The translations under genes were made by a program, and so were the position numbers. A model generated the notes under the pieces. The model did no database searches. It was not told the DNA's origin and worked only from the letters and a program-made list of their open reading frames with translations. From positions 1,763,877 to 1,827,876 of the forward strand of contig JAYKAV010000012.1 in the NCBI GenBank assembly GCA_035582835.1: a stretch of 64,000 nt of DNA. The letters run 5' to 3'. How positions within the stretch are numbered: the stretch's first letter is position 1; every line of letters starts with the position of its first letter. Positions 12,488-24,300 of the stretch are shown one piece after another. The stretch is from Phoebastria nigripes (lineage: Eukaryota; Chordata; Aves; Procellariiformes; Diomedeidae).

Positions 12488-14764
12488 GTGGTGTTGAAAA
12501 CCATTCATCTGTAGTAGTACAGCTGCTTTTATTGTTGTTAGAAATATATAAAAGCCCTCATTACCAAATTGTGGGAAACATTGTTACACTCAAGCTAAAC
12601 TAAACACATCTGTGCTAAAATTTAATTCTTTAGATTGTCTGTGAGAGGAGCAAACAGGTTGACTCCTTGAAGCACTCTTCTAACAACGAAGAGAGTATTG
12701 CTTCCATGTAGGCAGATACATTCAAATAGTAAATTCAAGGAGTCTTTCCTGGCCTAATTAGGTAAATTCACGTTTTAAACACTGTCATAAAACGGTGATC
12801 TTGAGTATATGAATGAAGCTAATTCTAAATGAATTCTAAATTACATGGTTTTGTTTTTTTAAAAAAAAAAAAAAAAGTTGAGTGCTGTTGCCTGTTGATG
12901 CTTGGTCAGTGTGTGCTGTGTGTTAGCAGAGTGGTTTCTGTGGAAACCGGTGGGAGCGTTAACTACATAGCTTCATCTTGAGAGAGTGACCGTAAGCCTT
13001 GTGCTCAGTGGGGGACAACTTTCTGGGTAGTCGGTCTGTGAAACTCCTACCACTTCTGATTACAGCTTTGCTTTAGATGCTGAAAGCATTTGTTGGTCTC
13101 ACTTGTGTTTCTCTCTGAAAAGACCTTATTGGGTAGAAGTTCATAAACCATATTATTCAATAAACAAAGCAAATACATGAGTAGAGAAAGAAAAAGCTGT
13201 TGTGATGTTTAAAGCTAAACTTGATTCTTGCAAGAGTCTGAGTGAAGTAAACTTAAGTTGCTTCTGTGTAACCATGTTAACTTGGGATGTGGAAAGGTAT
13301 TTCAGTCTTTTCAATAATGAGGAATTTTCCTCATTTTTGAGAGTCAAGAATCCCCTTCTTGGTGTGAATAGGTAATATTTCTGGTGCATAAGGGGAAAGA
13401 TATTAAAAAGATGCATGAATTCCACAGATTGAGGAAAGGAACTGAAGGAGCAACCTCAGGCTGCTGTGTTTGAACAGGCTAGATGATCTTAACAGGAATC
13501 GGCATACAGAAGTCTTGATGGACCACTGAACTGTGTTTTTTTTTTTTTTTTTTTTAATTTATTCATTCTACTGTTTCTGTTGCAATGAATGGAAAACAGA
13601 GCAAGACCTGACTTTGAAATAGAAAGTATAAAATACAGGCTGAAGACAAATCGTTAATGTCTGGTTGTCTATGCGTGATAAGTCTTTAAATATATATATA
13701 TATTTTTTTTTCCCCCTGCATAGGGATTTTTTGTATTATTTCTATCGAATTTCTTCGTAACAAATCATGCCCTTTCTTGCTAAAAGGATGCAATGCTAGA
13801 GCGAACACCAGTGCCTAGTTCAGCGATAAGCAGTCACGCTTGCAACCACAGTCACAAGCGATGCTGTTGAGGTTTCTGGGGTAGCTCGGAGATGTGTCTC
13901 CTCTTCACCTGTCCCAGCCGTAGCCTCTTTACTGACTTTTCTGTTCTTTTGACTGTCTTTGAGGGGGTTTTAGTTTTACCGGGACTGCCCGACTCTGTTT
14001 TCACTTTCATATCTACATTTTTGCAAGCGGCATGGGTCAGCTTTTCCATATGTGCTGCTTTCTGAAAACTCCACCCGCCCTGGAGCTTGTTCTTCGTTCT
14101 CTCCCGCAGTTGCATCGAAGGCTGGTGGCGGTGTCCCCGGCGCCGCTGTAGTCGCACCCCTTGCTCCGTTTTCCATCTACGCTGTTTGAGCGGTCGGGCT
14201 GTTGGTTCTGCTGATGAGCGAAGGGAAGCCCTGCATCCATCTCCCCCGCTTTCGGGGCCCGGGAGCACGGCGTGGCTTCCTCTGAGCTGCTGCCCTCCCT
14301 TCCCCTCAGGCGAGGAGGGAGGCTCGTCCTCCCCAGCCCCGNGTTGCGTGGCTGCAGGTCGCGGCGAGGGTGTGTGGGGTAGGCGGGCCCGGGCTGCGCT
14401 GGCCGCAGGAGGAGTTGATGACAAACTTCACTTGAGCGGTTGGGTTTTTTTTCTTGGGGGAAAAACTCCTCGTTTCTCATTCTTCGCCTTACCCCCCCCC
14501 CCAGAGCGGCGAGCCGCCCGCCTGGGCGGCGCTGCCCCGGCTTCCCGCCTCTCCTCAGGGGCGCCCGCGAGTGCCAGGCCCGGCCCCGCCCTGACCCCTT
14601 CGCCCGGGCGGGGGCGGGGCCGCGGCCGCCACCGCCCCTCGGCGTCCCGCCCCCGGGCCGCGCCACGACAGCCCGGGCGCCCTCCGCCGCCTCGCCCCGC
14701 CCCTTTAGTGACGCCGCCGCGCGCCCTATGACCGACGGCCGGTCCCGCCTCCGCGTCGGCTCGG

Positions 14765-14769
14765 CCAAT
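14765..14769 (+). promoter_or_regulatory. EDEM1: CCAAT box of EDEM1 promoter
   Basis: CCAAT 159 bp before the EDEM1 start codon inside the CpG island, a usual NF-Y distance. The nine bases after it lead to GCAGG rather than CCACG, so it is not a complete ER stress element. Confidence 0.55.
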
Positions 14770-14900
14770 AGGAGCAGGGCAGGGCGGGCCCCCTGCCGGC
14801 CGCGGTCCGCGTTTCCCTTCCGCTGTTAAAGGAGACGCGTCGCGGAGGAGCGCGGCGGGGGCTGCCGAGCGGGCGGGGGAGCGGGCGGCCCCTTTAAACT

Positions 14901-14963
14901 ATGCGCGCGGCGCGCGGGCGACCATGCAATGGCGGTCGCTGGTGCTGGGGCTGCTGCTGCTGA
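14901..14963 (+). CDS. upstream ORF overlapping the EDEM1 start codon (20 codons)
   Basis: An ATG at 14901, 23 bases before the EDEM1 ATG and in a different frame, opens 20 codons and stops at TGA 14961-14963, 40 bases into the EDEM1 coding sequence. Both ATGs have A at -3 and C at +4, so neither has the better context. The putative peptide is Arg-rich, then Trp/Cys-rich, with no known function. If the transcript starts upstream of 14901, ribosomes using this ATG would bypass the EDEM1 start. Confidence 0.5.
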   Translation: MRAARGRPCNGGRWCWGCCC

Positions 14964-15333
14964 GGCTGGGGCTGCAGGCGCTGCTGGCGCTGCTGCCCGC
15001 GCTGGCGCCCGGCCTCTGCCTGCGCCGCCGCTTCCCCTTCCCCTTCCCGCCGCCGCCCGTCGCCCTCAGCCCGCCCGGCGGCGCCGCCGCCGGCCCCGGC
15101 TCCTCGCACTGGGGCTCGCTGCTGTGGCGGGGCGGCGGCGGCGGGGCGGCGGGGGGCGACGAGTACGAGCGGCGGTACAGCGGCGCCTTCCCGCCGCAGC
15201 TGCGGGCCCGGCTGCGCGACGCCGCCCGCGGCATGTTCGTCTTCGGCTACGACAGCTACATGCAGCACGCCTTCCCGCGGGACGAGCTCGACCCCCTCCA
15301 CTGCCGCGGCCGCGGCCCCGACCGCCACGACCC
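14924..15333 (+). CDS. EDEM1: EDEM1 exon 1 coding part, residues 1-137 (split)
   Basis: Starts [17 protein letters not shown], conserved with human MQWRALVLGL. After the anchor there is a Pro-rich and Gly-rich linker, much shorter than in mammals, then the start of the GH47 domain ([20 protein letters not shown]). Donor GTGAGT. The exon is extremely GC-rich. Confidence 0.95.
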
Positions 15334-18300
15334 GTGAGTCGCCGGGCGGGGTGGGGTGGGGTGGGGCGGGGGCCCGGGCCCGGGCCCGGGCGCGGCGGGG
15401 CCTGACGCCCGGCTCTTCTCTTCCAGCTCCAACCTCAACATCAACGACGTCCTGGGAAACTACTCGCTGACGCTGATCGACGCGCTGGACACCCTGGCGG
15501 TGAGTCCTCGGCCGGGCCCCGGCGGGAGGCGGCTGGGGGGCACCTCCGGACCTGGCCTGGCCCTGAGGTACTCGCCGCGTCTTGGCTAAGCGTCACAGTC
15601 AGCGGTCCTGCAGGGAAGGCTTTGAGCCGTCCGGCTGCCATCGCCGTGCTTTGCCGTAGGGGAAGGCTCCGGAGTTGCTGCGTCGCCCCGTTAAACTTTA
15701 TCGGGGGGAGGTTCAGGAGGTTCGTGTCGGCAGCTGGAACGAACAAACCGAATTTAGCAAATTAGTTTAAAGGTAGACTAACGTAGCTGGGATGTATTGC
15801 CAAAGAGTAATTCTTCTGCTAATTGCACTCTGAAGGCACCGTCTTGGCAGGATGCGGACATTAATGTCTGAAGGCTGAAGTCAGTTGATGAGAGGCTTTG
15901 AGAGATGAGAAACCCCAGATGCTCTTGAACACGTGTGCGTCTCGCTTGCTCTGTTCTCTTAGTCCGGCTGTTAGCAGCGAAACGGGCACCTGTTGCGATT
16001 CACCGGGTGGTTTATTCCCAACCCTGGTGTGGGAAACCGGGAGTCAAAGCTGGCTCTTGGGCACAGGGCTTCGTTTAGAAGGGCTGTGAAACTGCAGGTC
16101 TCAGTGGGATGGTTGGATTGAGGTGGGAGCGTGGTCATGAGCTGTCACCTCGACAGCAGGCAGCGTGCCGGAACAGACTTTGGAGGAAAGAGTTAAAGGG
16201 GAAAAAGAGGATCTAGTACAGCATTAATTTATTCAATGTTCTCTTGAAGATGGGTCTTGCTAGGTTCATCTGCCCCGGTACTGAACAACACTGATATTGT
16301 CCCTTGCTCCGAGGTTGAATTTGTAACCACAGTAGATCTGATATCTTGAATCAGCTCCATATTTTTAAAAAAAAAAAAAAAAAAAAGCTAGCGGAGCTGA
16401 AGAAGAGGGGTACTTGGTAGAGAAACTTGGTGAGAAGTTGAAGGAAGACGGCAACAGAAAGTTTCAAACTGGAGGGAGTTACTCTACAGTGTTTTCTAAG
16501 GACCTGCCATGGGACAAATGCTGTATAGCCTCTGTGTGTTAATGTTATTAATGCAAAAAGTGCTAATGTTTCATGCAGAGTTGTTGACAGAAATAGAGAT
16601 CAATTCTTAACATGAAGAGGAGGTGAGATGGCATCGCGAGGAACCAATTAAAAATTGTAATGAAGTTCAGCAATATGAAGTAAAAGGGTCTAATATTTTG
16701 TAACTGAGCAGTTATTAAATCCTTCACTTCTGAGGAAAAGGTGCTGGATATATACTAGCTAACAGCTGGATCACGAGCTACCAGTGTTACACATGCAGGG
16801 AAGGGTAAGAGTACGTGGGGATGTATCAGGAGAGATGTCCAGAAGAGACGGAGGAAATTTTGGTGATCTTCCCCAAGGCTCAGGTGAGATCTCTTTTGGA
16901 ATACTGCTGTACTTTGGTGTTCAGGAAGGGTGGATTTGAGCTGGAATCTGCATGGGTTGCTGAGAGATGTGTCAGGAGGAGAGTTCATCTTATTCAAGGC
17001 GACTGAAAGAGCTCTGATTGTTTTGCTTGGCAGAGAGGGCCTGACTGACATTTAAGTCTGTATGAAGAGCGGTGAAAGGAAGGAGGGGAAAAGCTGTAAA
17101 GCTGCTTCTCGCCTGCTAAAATAGACTATCACATGCATTTCTGTTAAAATTTGAAGATAATGTGAGAAGCCACTCAGGTTTATGTTAGTAGTACCAGTAG
17201 TATGGTATCATGGGGAAGAGCCTTCCTTTAACTCCTTATGCATATTTAGAAACTCCCTTAGGTTTCCCAGTCTTGTTTTTGCAGCCAGGGCAGATTCTTG
17301 GCCTTCTGGAGTGTCAGGGCCCACCAATGCACTGGATCTGTGGTACGTTTCTCTCCTTTTGTGCAGAAGGTGGTGTGTGCAAGGACTATATGTGTGCTTC
17401 AGGTTGTAGAATACTTCCCATTGCTAATATGGAATTGCAGGTCTGTGGTGAGGAGGTCTCGGCTGTTTAACTGAACGTGGCAGTAATGAACAGAACTGAA
17501 AGCAGGAAGTGAGGAAAACATTGGTTTTAACTGAAACAGCAGTTAGGGATCTNTGCTACGTGGCTGATCGTGTGTTGGCTAAACAGTTGCCTTCCTGTCC
17601 TCGTTCACCAGTGGCTCAGTGTCCTATCCATACCTTTTGGGGCAGTACGTAACTTTTTTTCCTCAAATATAAAACTTCTGGTTCCTAGAGTCTCTTGTGT
17701 TTCAGAAGCTTCTGCATGGAGAATGCCTATTTTGCTCTTCATCTGTTCAGATCAAGCATGTGAATGCTTTCCCACTAGGTCTGGGTGATGGAAAGAGCAG
17801 GCTGGCTGGCACATGGTGCTTTGATGGTTAAAGAGCTAGGTAGGTTCCCTGTATACCCAGCCTTATCATGAACTTACGCAAGTGGGAACCTGTGTTTTCC
17901 TTCCACATTCCTGCTTCCTTGAAGCTGGGGCTGAATTTACGTCTGTCTCTGGGTATAGTGGAAATCAATTGCTAAGGTATACCTATAGAAAACTGGCATG
18001 AGGGAACTTCTGGGCATGGCATGCAGAATGTCAAATACCTGTCAAATCAGACTTCATTGTTCTGCAAGTTGTGTTACCTTTTAAGCTAAATTTAACTCTT
18101 AAACTGATAGTTTAAGCAGTTAAACCACTCAGTGTGCTAGATCTTAAGAGTTTTTTAGATTCCTACTCTAAGAGATCACCCACAAGGCTGATGTTGGGGG
18201 TGGAAGAGTATGTGAGTGCATAGATTAGTAAAACGGACAAAAATATATCTTTGCGGGTTTCCCTGTTTTAACATACTTTTTAAAAAATGCACTTTTACAT

Positions 18301-21300
18301 GGTGGTAGGATGGGTAACTTCCTGGAAAGTCTTTTTAGCAGGAGCTTGAAGTACTCTGTTCTGTATCGAGGTAATATGACTGTTGGTCTAAAATGTGAAC
18401 TTGCCGTTCTCTTCCCCAACTCTCTTCTGAAGCAACAATTAGACAAAATAGCTTTGTTTTTATGTAAAAGGTCATGGGAAACTCCTCAGAATTCCAGAAA
18501 GCAGTGAAGTTGGTGATTGACACGGTTTCATTTGATAAAGACTCGACGGTCCAAGTTTTTGAGGCAACAATCAGGTATGTCGCTCTAAGTTTCTGTCTTT
18601 AAAACACCAATAAGGTTAAAGACTTGGTGTGCATATATGGGAGAACCAAAGTAAAATCATTGATAAGGATGTCTTTGGTAGGCTTTATTCCATAATTGTT
18701 CCTTGAGTAAGTTGTTTTTTAACCTTTTATGAAAATATTCCATTCTTTCATCATTAAAACAATTTTAATGAGTCACATGTGACTTGAAGCAGTGATACAA
18801 TGGTAGTCGCAACCGTGTTTGACTTGCAGACTGCTACTTTTTTGTTGCTGTTCTTGCAGNGGAGTCTCAGATCTGTGCACAAGAAACAACCCTGCTGACA
18901 GGTTTTCCCTGATTTGGTTTTCTTCCATGGACCTTCTGCTTGCTTTCACTTTNGTTTCAGATGAAAAACAGGCCTGTCTGTCTTGGAGATGATACTGTCT
19001 GATGATTTTAAATGGCTTCATTTTCTGAATGTCTTAAACAGTGTTTATTCAATTGCTGCTTAACTTGGCTAGACTTTCTGAATACTAAGTTTATGTAACA
19101 ATCTTACCACCATTTGCAGGGGCAAGGTCTTCACTCATAAAGAGACTTGGTACGTTGTAAGGAGCTACTGGGTTAGGTAAATTTTGCAGAACCGGATTTT
19201 GGGATTACTGTGGGTGACAAGCAACATGACTTCTACGTGTTTTCACTACTGGTGGGGAAAAAAGGAGATCTTTTTCTGTAGTGCCTGTAAGGTGCACAAA
19301 GTAATACTTCTGTTAAACATGATACCGGTAAAGGTTTAGCTGAAGAACTAGGTTCCGATCAGATTTAAAAACTGAACATCTTTTCCTTTTCCCACAGGGT
19401 TTTGGGAAGCCTGCTTTCTGCCCACATAATAATTACAGATACCAAACAGCCTTTTGGTGATATGACCATTAAGGATTATGACAATGAACTGTTGCATATG
19501 GCTCATGACCTAGCAGTAAGACTACTTCCAGCCTTTGAGAACACCAAAACTGGAATTCCATATCCTCGGGTAAGTGAGCACACCAACACAGTGGGGAAAT
19601 AATCTAAAAGTAGTAATTCACCTGTCCTACGACTCGAATTCTGTGCCCTTATATGTGCACTTGGGGTATTGAACCTGTGCTAAGTTACATTAAAATGGGG
19701 TGGGGGAAAACTGCACTAAGTTATGGTGACATGGACGATATATAAGTTGTTCCTTATGTCTAGTAAATGTTTTCTTTAGGCTCTTTTTTCACTTTGTATA
19801 TATTGTTCCGTATGGGTCAGTAGTCATTTGTTTCCCTGCTGTTTGGCTGGAATGTGCCCTGCCCTGTGCTTTCTTCCTATGTATCATGCAGCAACAAACA
19901 ATGCTGTCATTAAGAAGGTTAACAAGAAATACTGTAAAGGCAAATAGCCTAGGAAAGTGACTTTATTGGTGACTTGGTACTAAGCTAATTGTGATAAAAT
20001 AAAACTCATCTAAAATATTTGTCATACTGGGCTTGGAATTTGTAATTTTCTTGAATACTGCTCAGTGAGTACTCAAGAATACTGCGGTATTCTTGAATAC
20101 TGCGTCCTCTCGTTTTAAGCAGGTGCAGTTCGCAAGGAGAAGGATGTCAGTTCTAGTGGAACAACTCTAAACTGTAAAACTAATTAGCACTTGCCTGGCT
20201 ACTTTTAATTTCTGGGGACAGCAGCACTGCTTTTCCTCCAGACCTGTCAAGCTGTAGAAACGTGAACTTTCACTTCTGTTCGGAGTCTGGTAAAGCAGTT
20301 GAGGGTTGTGTAATTTCCCTTCAGCATTTTGTTCCTTGGGGAAGTTGAGGAGCACTCACTGAGGAAACTCTTGGTTTCAAGAGCACTAAATGAGTGGAAG
20401 CAGTACTTGCATCACCCTTGGAAGAACCTGAATGATGAAAAAGTGGACTGAAATTTGGAAGGATTAGCAAGTATAAGAGTAGCAAAATTAGGATTGCCCA
20501 CCTTGAGCATGATGTCATAAAGTTGGAAGATGAATTTCAGGAATTCTTCAGGAAAGCTTTTTGACCAAGCAGCGATATGCTGGCTTTCTAACTGTATACA
20601 CATTGCACGCTACATATTGCAAAAACTAATAAAAAGGCTTTATAATAAATACAAGACTGCAGATGAGAGCACAGCTGTATGAGGTGCAGCCTGCCTTCTT
20701 GCTGTTAGCCCTCTCTCTACCTGCTTCACAGGTCAATCTGAAGAAGGGGGTACCTCCAGACAGCAATAATGAAACTTGTACTGCAGGAGCCGGTTCCTTG
20801 CTGGTGGAGTTTGGTATCCTTAGCAGGCTGCTTGGCGATTCCACGTTTGAATGGGTGGCCAGGAGAGCTGTCAAAGCACTCTGGAGTCTCAGGAGCAATA
20901 ACACCGGGCTGCTAGGTAATCTCCTCTGAGGTGATGCTATATTGACTGGCTCCACGTCTTAACCTACCTTAGTTTCCTGTAGCAGAATGCCATCGTGCTA
21001 CAGGTTTCTTTCACGTATTGTAAACTTTGTTGATCTGCTTCCTCTGTAGCTGTTAAGTCATGCTCTCCTCGTGTACTCGTGGTTTGTGTTGACCAAATGG
21101 CACTTTGTAATTTCGTAAGAAAAATGGAGTATCTGAATGACTTCTTAGGGCACAGGTTTCCAAAGACAAATTTTTCATGAAACTGGGAAATGAAACTGAA
21201 GTTCTTGCATTTGTATCCCCATTAATATAATTTAGATTGGCAGATGACTAAGAGTACTTGAAACAACTGCATGTGTGTGCTAGTTCCTTGGATGAATGCA

Positions 21301-24300
21301 CTGTAACACTTTATTTTGATAGTAATCTTTGATCATTCCTCCTTAAGACTTTTTGAAGATGTAATATTTCTAAGTTCTGGTTCTTGATTATTTTTCTCTG
21401 ATGTACTTGGCAACTTTAGACTAAACTTTTTGTCTGTTCTGAAAGGAAATGTTGTGAATATTCAAACTGGTCATTGGGTTGGAAAGCAAAGTGGATTGGG
21501 AGCAGGGTCGGATTCATTCTATGAATACCTTCTGAAGTCTTACATCCTCTTTGGAGAAAAGGAAGACTTGGAGATGTTCAACGATGCTTATCGGAACATT
21601 CAGAACCACTTAAGAAGAGGGTATGTTATTTCCTATGAATATCAATTCCTTAAGCAATGAGTACTCCAGCAAGATATGAGAGATTGGATAGTGTTTTGTG
21701 TCATGCTCTAGAAAATCTGTGTTCTCTTTTTTTCTTTAAAAAACAAAATCTTATTTCCGTGGTAGTCACCGTGGAAGTAAATTTTAATGTTCCCTTCACT
21801 CCTTAGTCAACTGATCTGTATAGCATTATTGGTGCAAAGAAGCTAAACTGGTTACCATCCAAGTTAGTAAATGTTAGGCTGAGAGAAGGCTGTAGAACTG
21901 CAAAGGAAATGTATTAAATTGGCTGGTTTAGTACTTCTTAAGGCCTGATCTTACCTAGCATGACTTTTTGGTAGAGATTCTGCTGACATAACTTTAGGAT
22001 ATGATGTACATACCTTTATGAATTAATTTTTCTGAGAGCATGACTGACGTTTTGGTTCGTTTCAAAACGGCTTTGAGCCTAGCACGACAAACCTGTGGCT
22101 CATTGTCTTTGCTGGTGGCAGTGCTGTGAAATTAAATGTGTGTTGTGTTCTTCTAAAATAGTGAGTATTTACACATGCTTATTGTTACTTGGCAGTCGAG
22201 AAGCTTGCAATGAAGGTGAAGGTGACCCTCCTTTGTACGTTAATGTAAACATGTTCACAGGACAGCTGATGAACACATGGATTGACTCTTTGCAAGCCTT
22301 TTTTCCTGGACTACAGGTAAACTTTCATTCTGTTAAAGACCAAACAACACAGTAGAGGGGTGTCAAAAAGGCTCGTTCTAATCCTAGGCTGTGAATGAGT
22401 CTAAGCATCTCTTCTGAGATGAGCTTCAGCCTGTGGGTTTACATCTGGCTGCTCTGATAAGAGAGTCTTAGGGCGGTTCAGCTTCTGCATCAGCATAACA
22501 ATATTGGAAGGCCCGGCCTGCTCGCTAGATTTGAGGTACTTTTAACACTTCTCATTTAGCCTCAGCATTTGTATACCACGCTGTGAAGCTGAGCTCCGCT
22601 AAAGCTTTTAGTGCGAAGGAATTAATACATTAGCTTTTTTTTTTTGGGGTGGGGTGGGGATTTTTTTGTCTTTCCTTATGAGGGGAGTGTTTTATTATAT
22701 GGCATGTTCTTATACGGAGCAGAAAGCAATTTGCTGGCTTGCAGTCTTAAGCGTGCATGTTTACGGCTGTTGTTATGCCTAGGTATTGATAGGAGATGTG
22801 GAAGATGCTATTTGTCTCCATGCTTTTTATTATGCCATATGGAAACGATATGGAGCTCTCCCAGAAAGATACAACTGGCAATTGCAAGCACCGGATGTTC
22901 CCTTTTATCCACTGAGGCCAGAGTTAGTGGAGTCCACATATCTTCTTTATCAGGTACTTGACTTTTCTGAGCTTACAGCTCATGTTTTGGCAAAAATGGT
23001 TTCGTTCAGAAAGTCAGTTTTTCTACCCCTAGCCTCTGGCCTGCTAAAATTTGGTGCTTCTGGATCTGCCTGTTCTTATACAGAGGTCTCTGTTTAGGCA
23101 CTGGATTGTTATGCAATGTAGTTGCTATGTTGTTTGCTTAAAAAATAGCCTTTTTTATAAGACAGGCAAAAATGAGCCTAAACAATGTTTTCAAAAAATA
23201 GCTGGCAGATTTTTACAAGGTAGAGACTTGTGACTTCTTAATAGAAATTGTTGAAGTAAATGTAATAGCTTTCCTTGCTATATTGTCTAGGCACAGTCTC
23301 CAACTGGCAGAAGATACAGTAAACTAAAATAACTTTCTGGCTGCAAGAAAGCTATCAAAGAGTTTGAATTTACTACACGTTTTATTAGGATTTGCACTAA
23401 AGCAAATGTGAGAAGCTTGCACAGAGTAATCTAAGTCATGTTGCTATAAAGATAAGTTTACTGTAATTCACGAGAATCTGATACTACTAGGCCTTTGTTG
23501 TAAGTGTTATTTTTACAAGATTTCAAAATTGGTGACTCTAACTCTTGTCTGTCTTCCTTATTTAGGCCACAAAGAACCCATTTTACCTTCATGTGGGAAT
23601 GGATATTCTGCAGAGTTTGGAAAAATATACAAAAGCAAAGTCAGTCTTCAATGTTCTTTGTCTTCTCTCACTGCTATATATGTATATTTTATTATATAAA
23701 TATCATATAGAATCCAATCTGCCAAATGTAGGTAAACCAGAAAACCCAACCCTCCATGAAAGCCACAAGTGATGATTTATTTATTGAGCAGTTATTTCGT
23801 TCTCCTCTGAAAATGAAATTATAGTCCAGTGACAACTTTATGCCTTCAGAATTTTATAACTACCTTTCAAAATGCGTTGATGATCAGTTGCTAAAAACTG
23901 GTAAAATTAGTAGGTTTTTTTTTCCTATGGATTCTGCAAGAATATTTCTAACCTCATGAGCCCATGGTGTTTAACTAAACTGGAGGGATGGCCTCTAAGA
24001 TAGATGCTGTTGCAGATCAGCTTTCATCTCAAGACAGTAACAGTGAATCCGGACTGTAATACTGAGTATCTGAAGTTCTTGCAAGAGTCAGAGGGAAGAT
24101 AGCGAATTTTTATTCAACTATTGGTATTTACTGATTTTGTAGACCAGTCTGTACTAACCATAGGACAGTATAAAACAGTGCCATTCTGCAGTTAAGTGGG
24201 ATTCAGGTGCTGTGTAGGGGGTTGACTGAAGGAATTACAAGTGCACTGTGTGATAGCTTGCAGCTTCATCATTTGTTAAGTGTTGGTGGGAGGGAAGAGT

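Larger units (their letters stand above)
9393..14089. other. ARL8B-EDEM1 spacer with further poly(A) signals
   Basis: No gene was found. AATAAA occurs at 10771-10776, 10918-10923 and 12482-12487. The last has a GTGGTGTTG element directly after it and is the most convincing distal end for a longer ARL8B mRNA. Simple sequence includes A16 at 12861-12876, T20 at about 13536-13555 and (AT)n at about 13687-13701. A 20-bp tandem duplication lies at 10993-11032. Confidence 0.65.
14090..15560. promoter_or_regulatory. EDEM1: CpG island spanning EDEM1 promoter, exon 1, intron 1 and exon 2
   Basis: The sequence changes abruptly from AT-rich to very GC-rich, CpG-dense DNA. GC boxes are visible (for example GGGGCGGGG at 14611-14619 and the CGCCCCGCCCC cluster at about 14694-14704). 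A CCAAT box lies at 14765-14769 and there is no TATA box at a sensible distance. A broad, TATA-less housekeeping-type promoter with initiation around 14790-14890 is the likeliest reading. EDEM1 is a known IRE1/XBP1 target. I see no exact ERSE (CCAAT-N9-CCACG) or ERSE-II, only a weak TGACG half-site at 14709-14713. Confidence 0.85.
18575..22782 (+). other. EDEM1: EDEM1 introns 3-7
   Basis: Introns are 18575-19397, 19570-20731, 20916-21445, 21621-22195 and 22317-22782, all GT-AG. Intron 4 has a hairpin cluster near 20048-20103. Intron 7 has a T tract followed by GGGGTGGGGTGGGG near 22646-22660. No other feature was recognised. Confidence 0.85.

Noticed and set aside
14087..14731. 214-codon plus-strand open frame upstream of EDEM1
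   Set aside because: It lies in the CpG island, overlaps open frames on both strands, and its Pro/Ala/Arg/Gly-rich translation is what GC-rich DNA gives by chance. It has no homology I can see.
14037..14768. 243-codon minus-strand open frame in the EDEM1 promoter
   Set aside because: Same GC-bias effect. It contains an N, is a low-complexity Gly/Arg/Pro string, and overlaps the GC boxes and CCAAT box.
14765..14783. ER stress element in the EDEM1 promoter
   Set aside because: The CCAAT is present, but after nine bases the sequence is GCAGG, not CCACG.
14929..15405. 158-codon alternative frame inside EDEM1 exon 1
   Set aside because: An Ala/Arg/Pro-rich shadow of the true frame that ignores the conserved splice donor at 15334.
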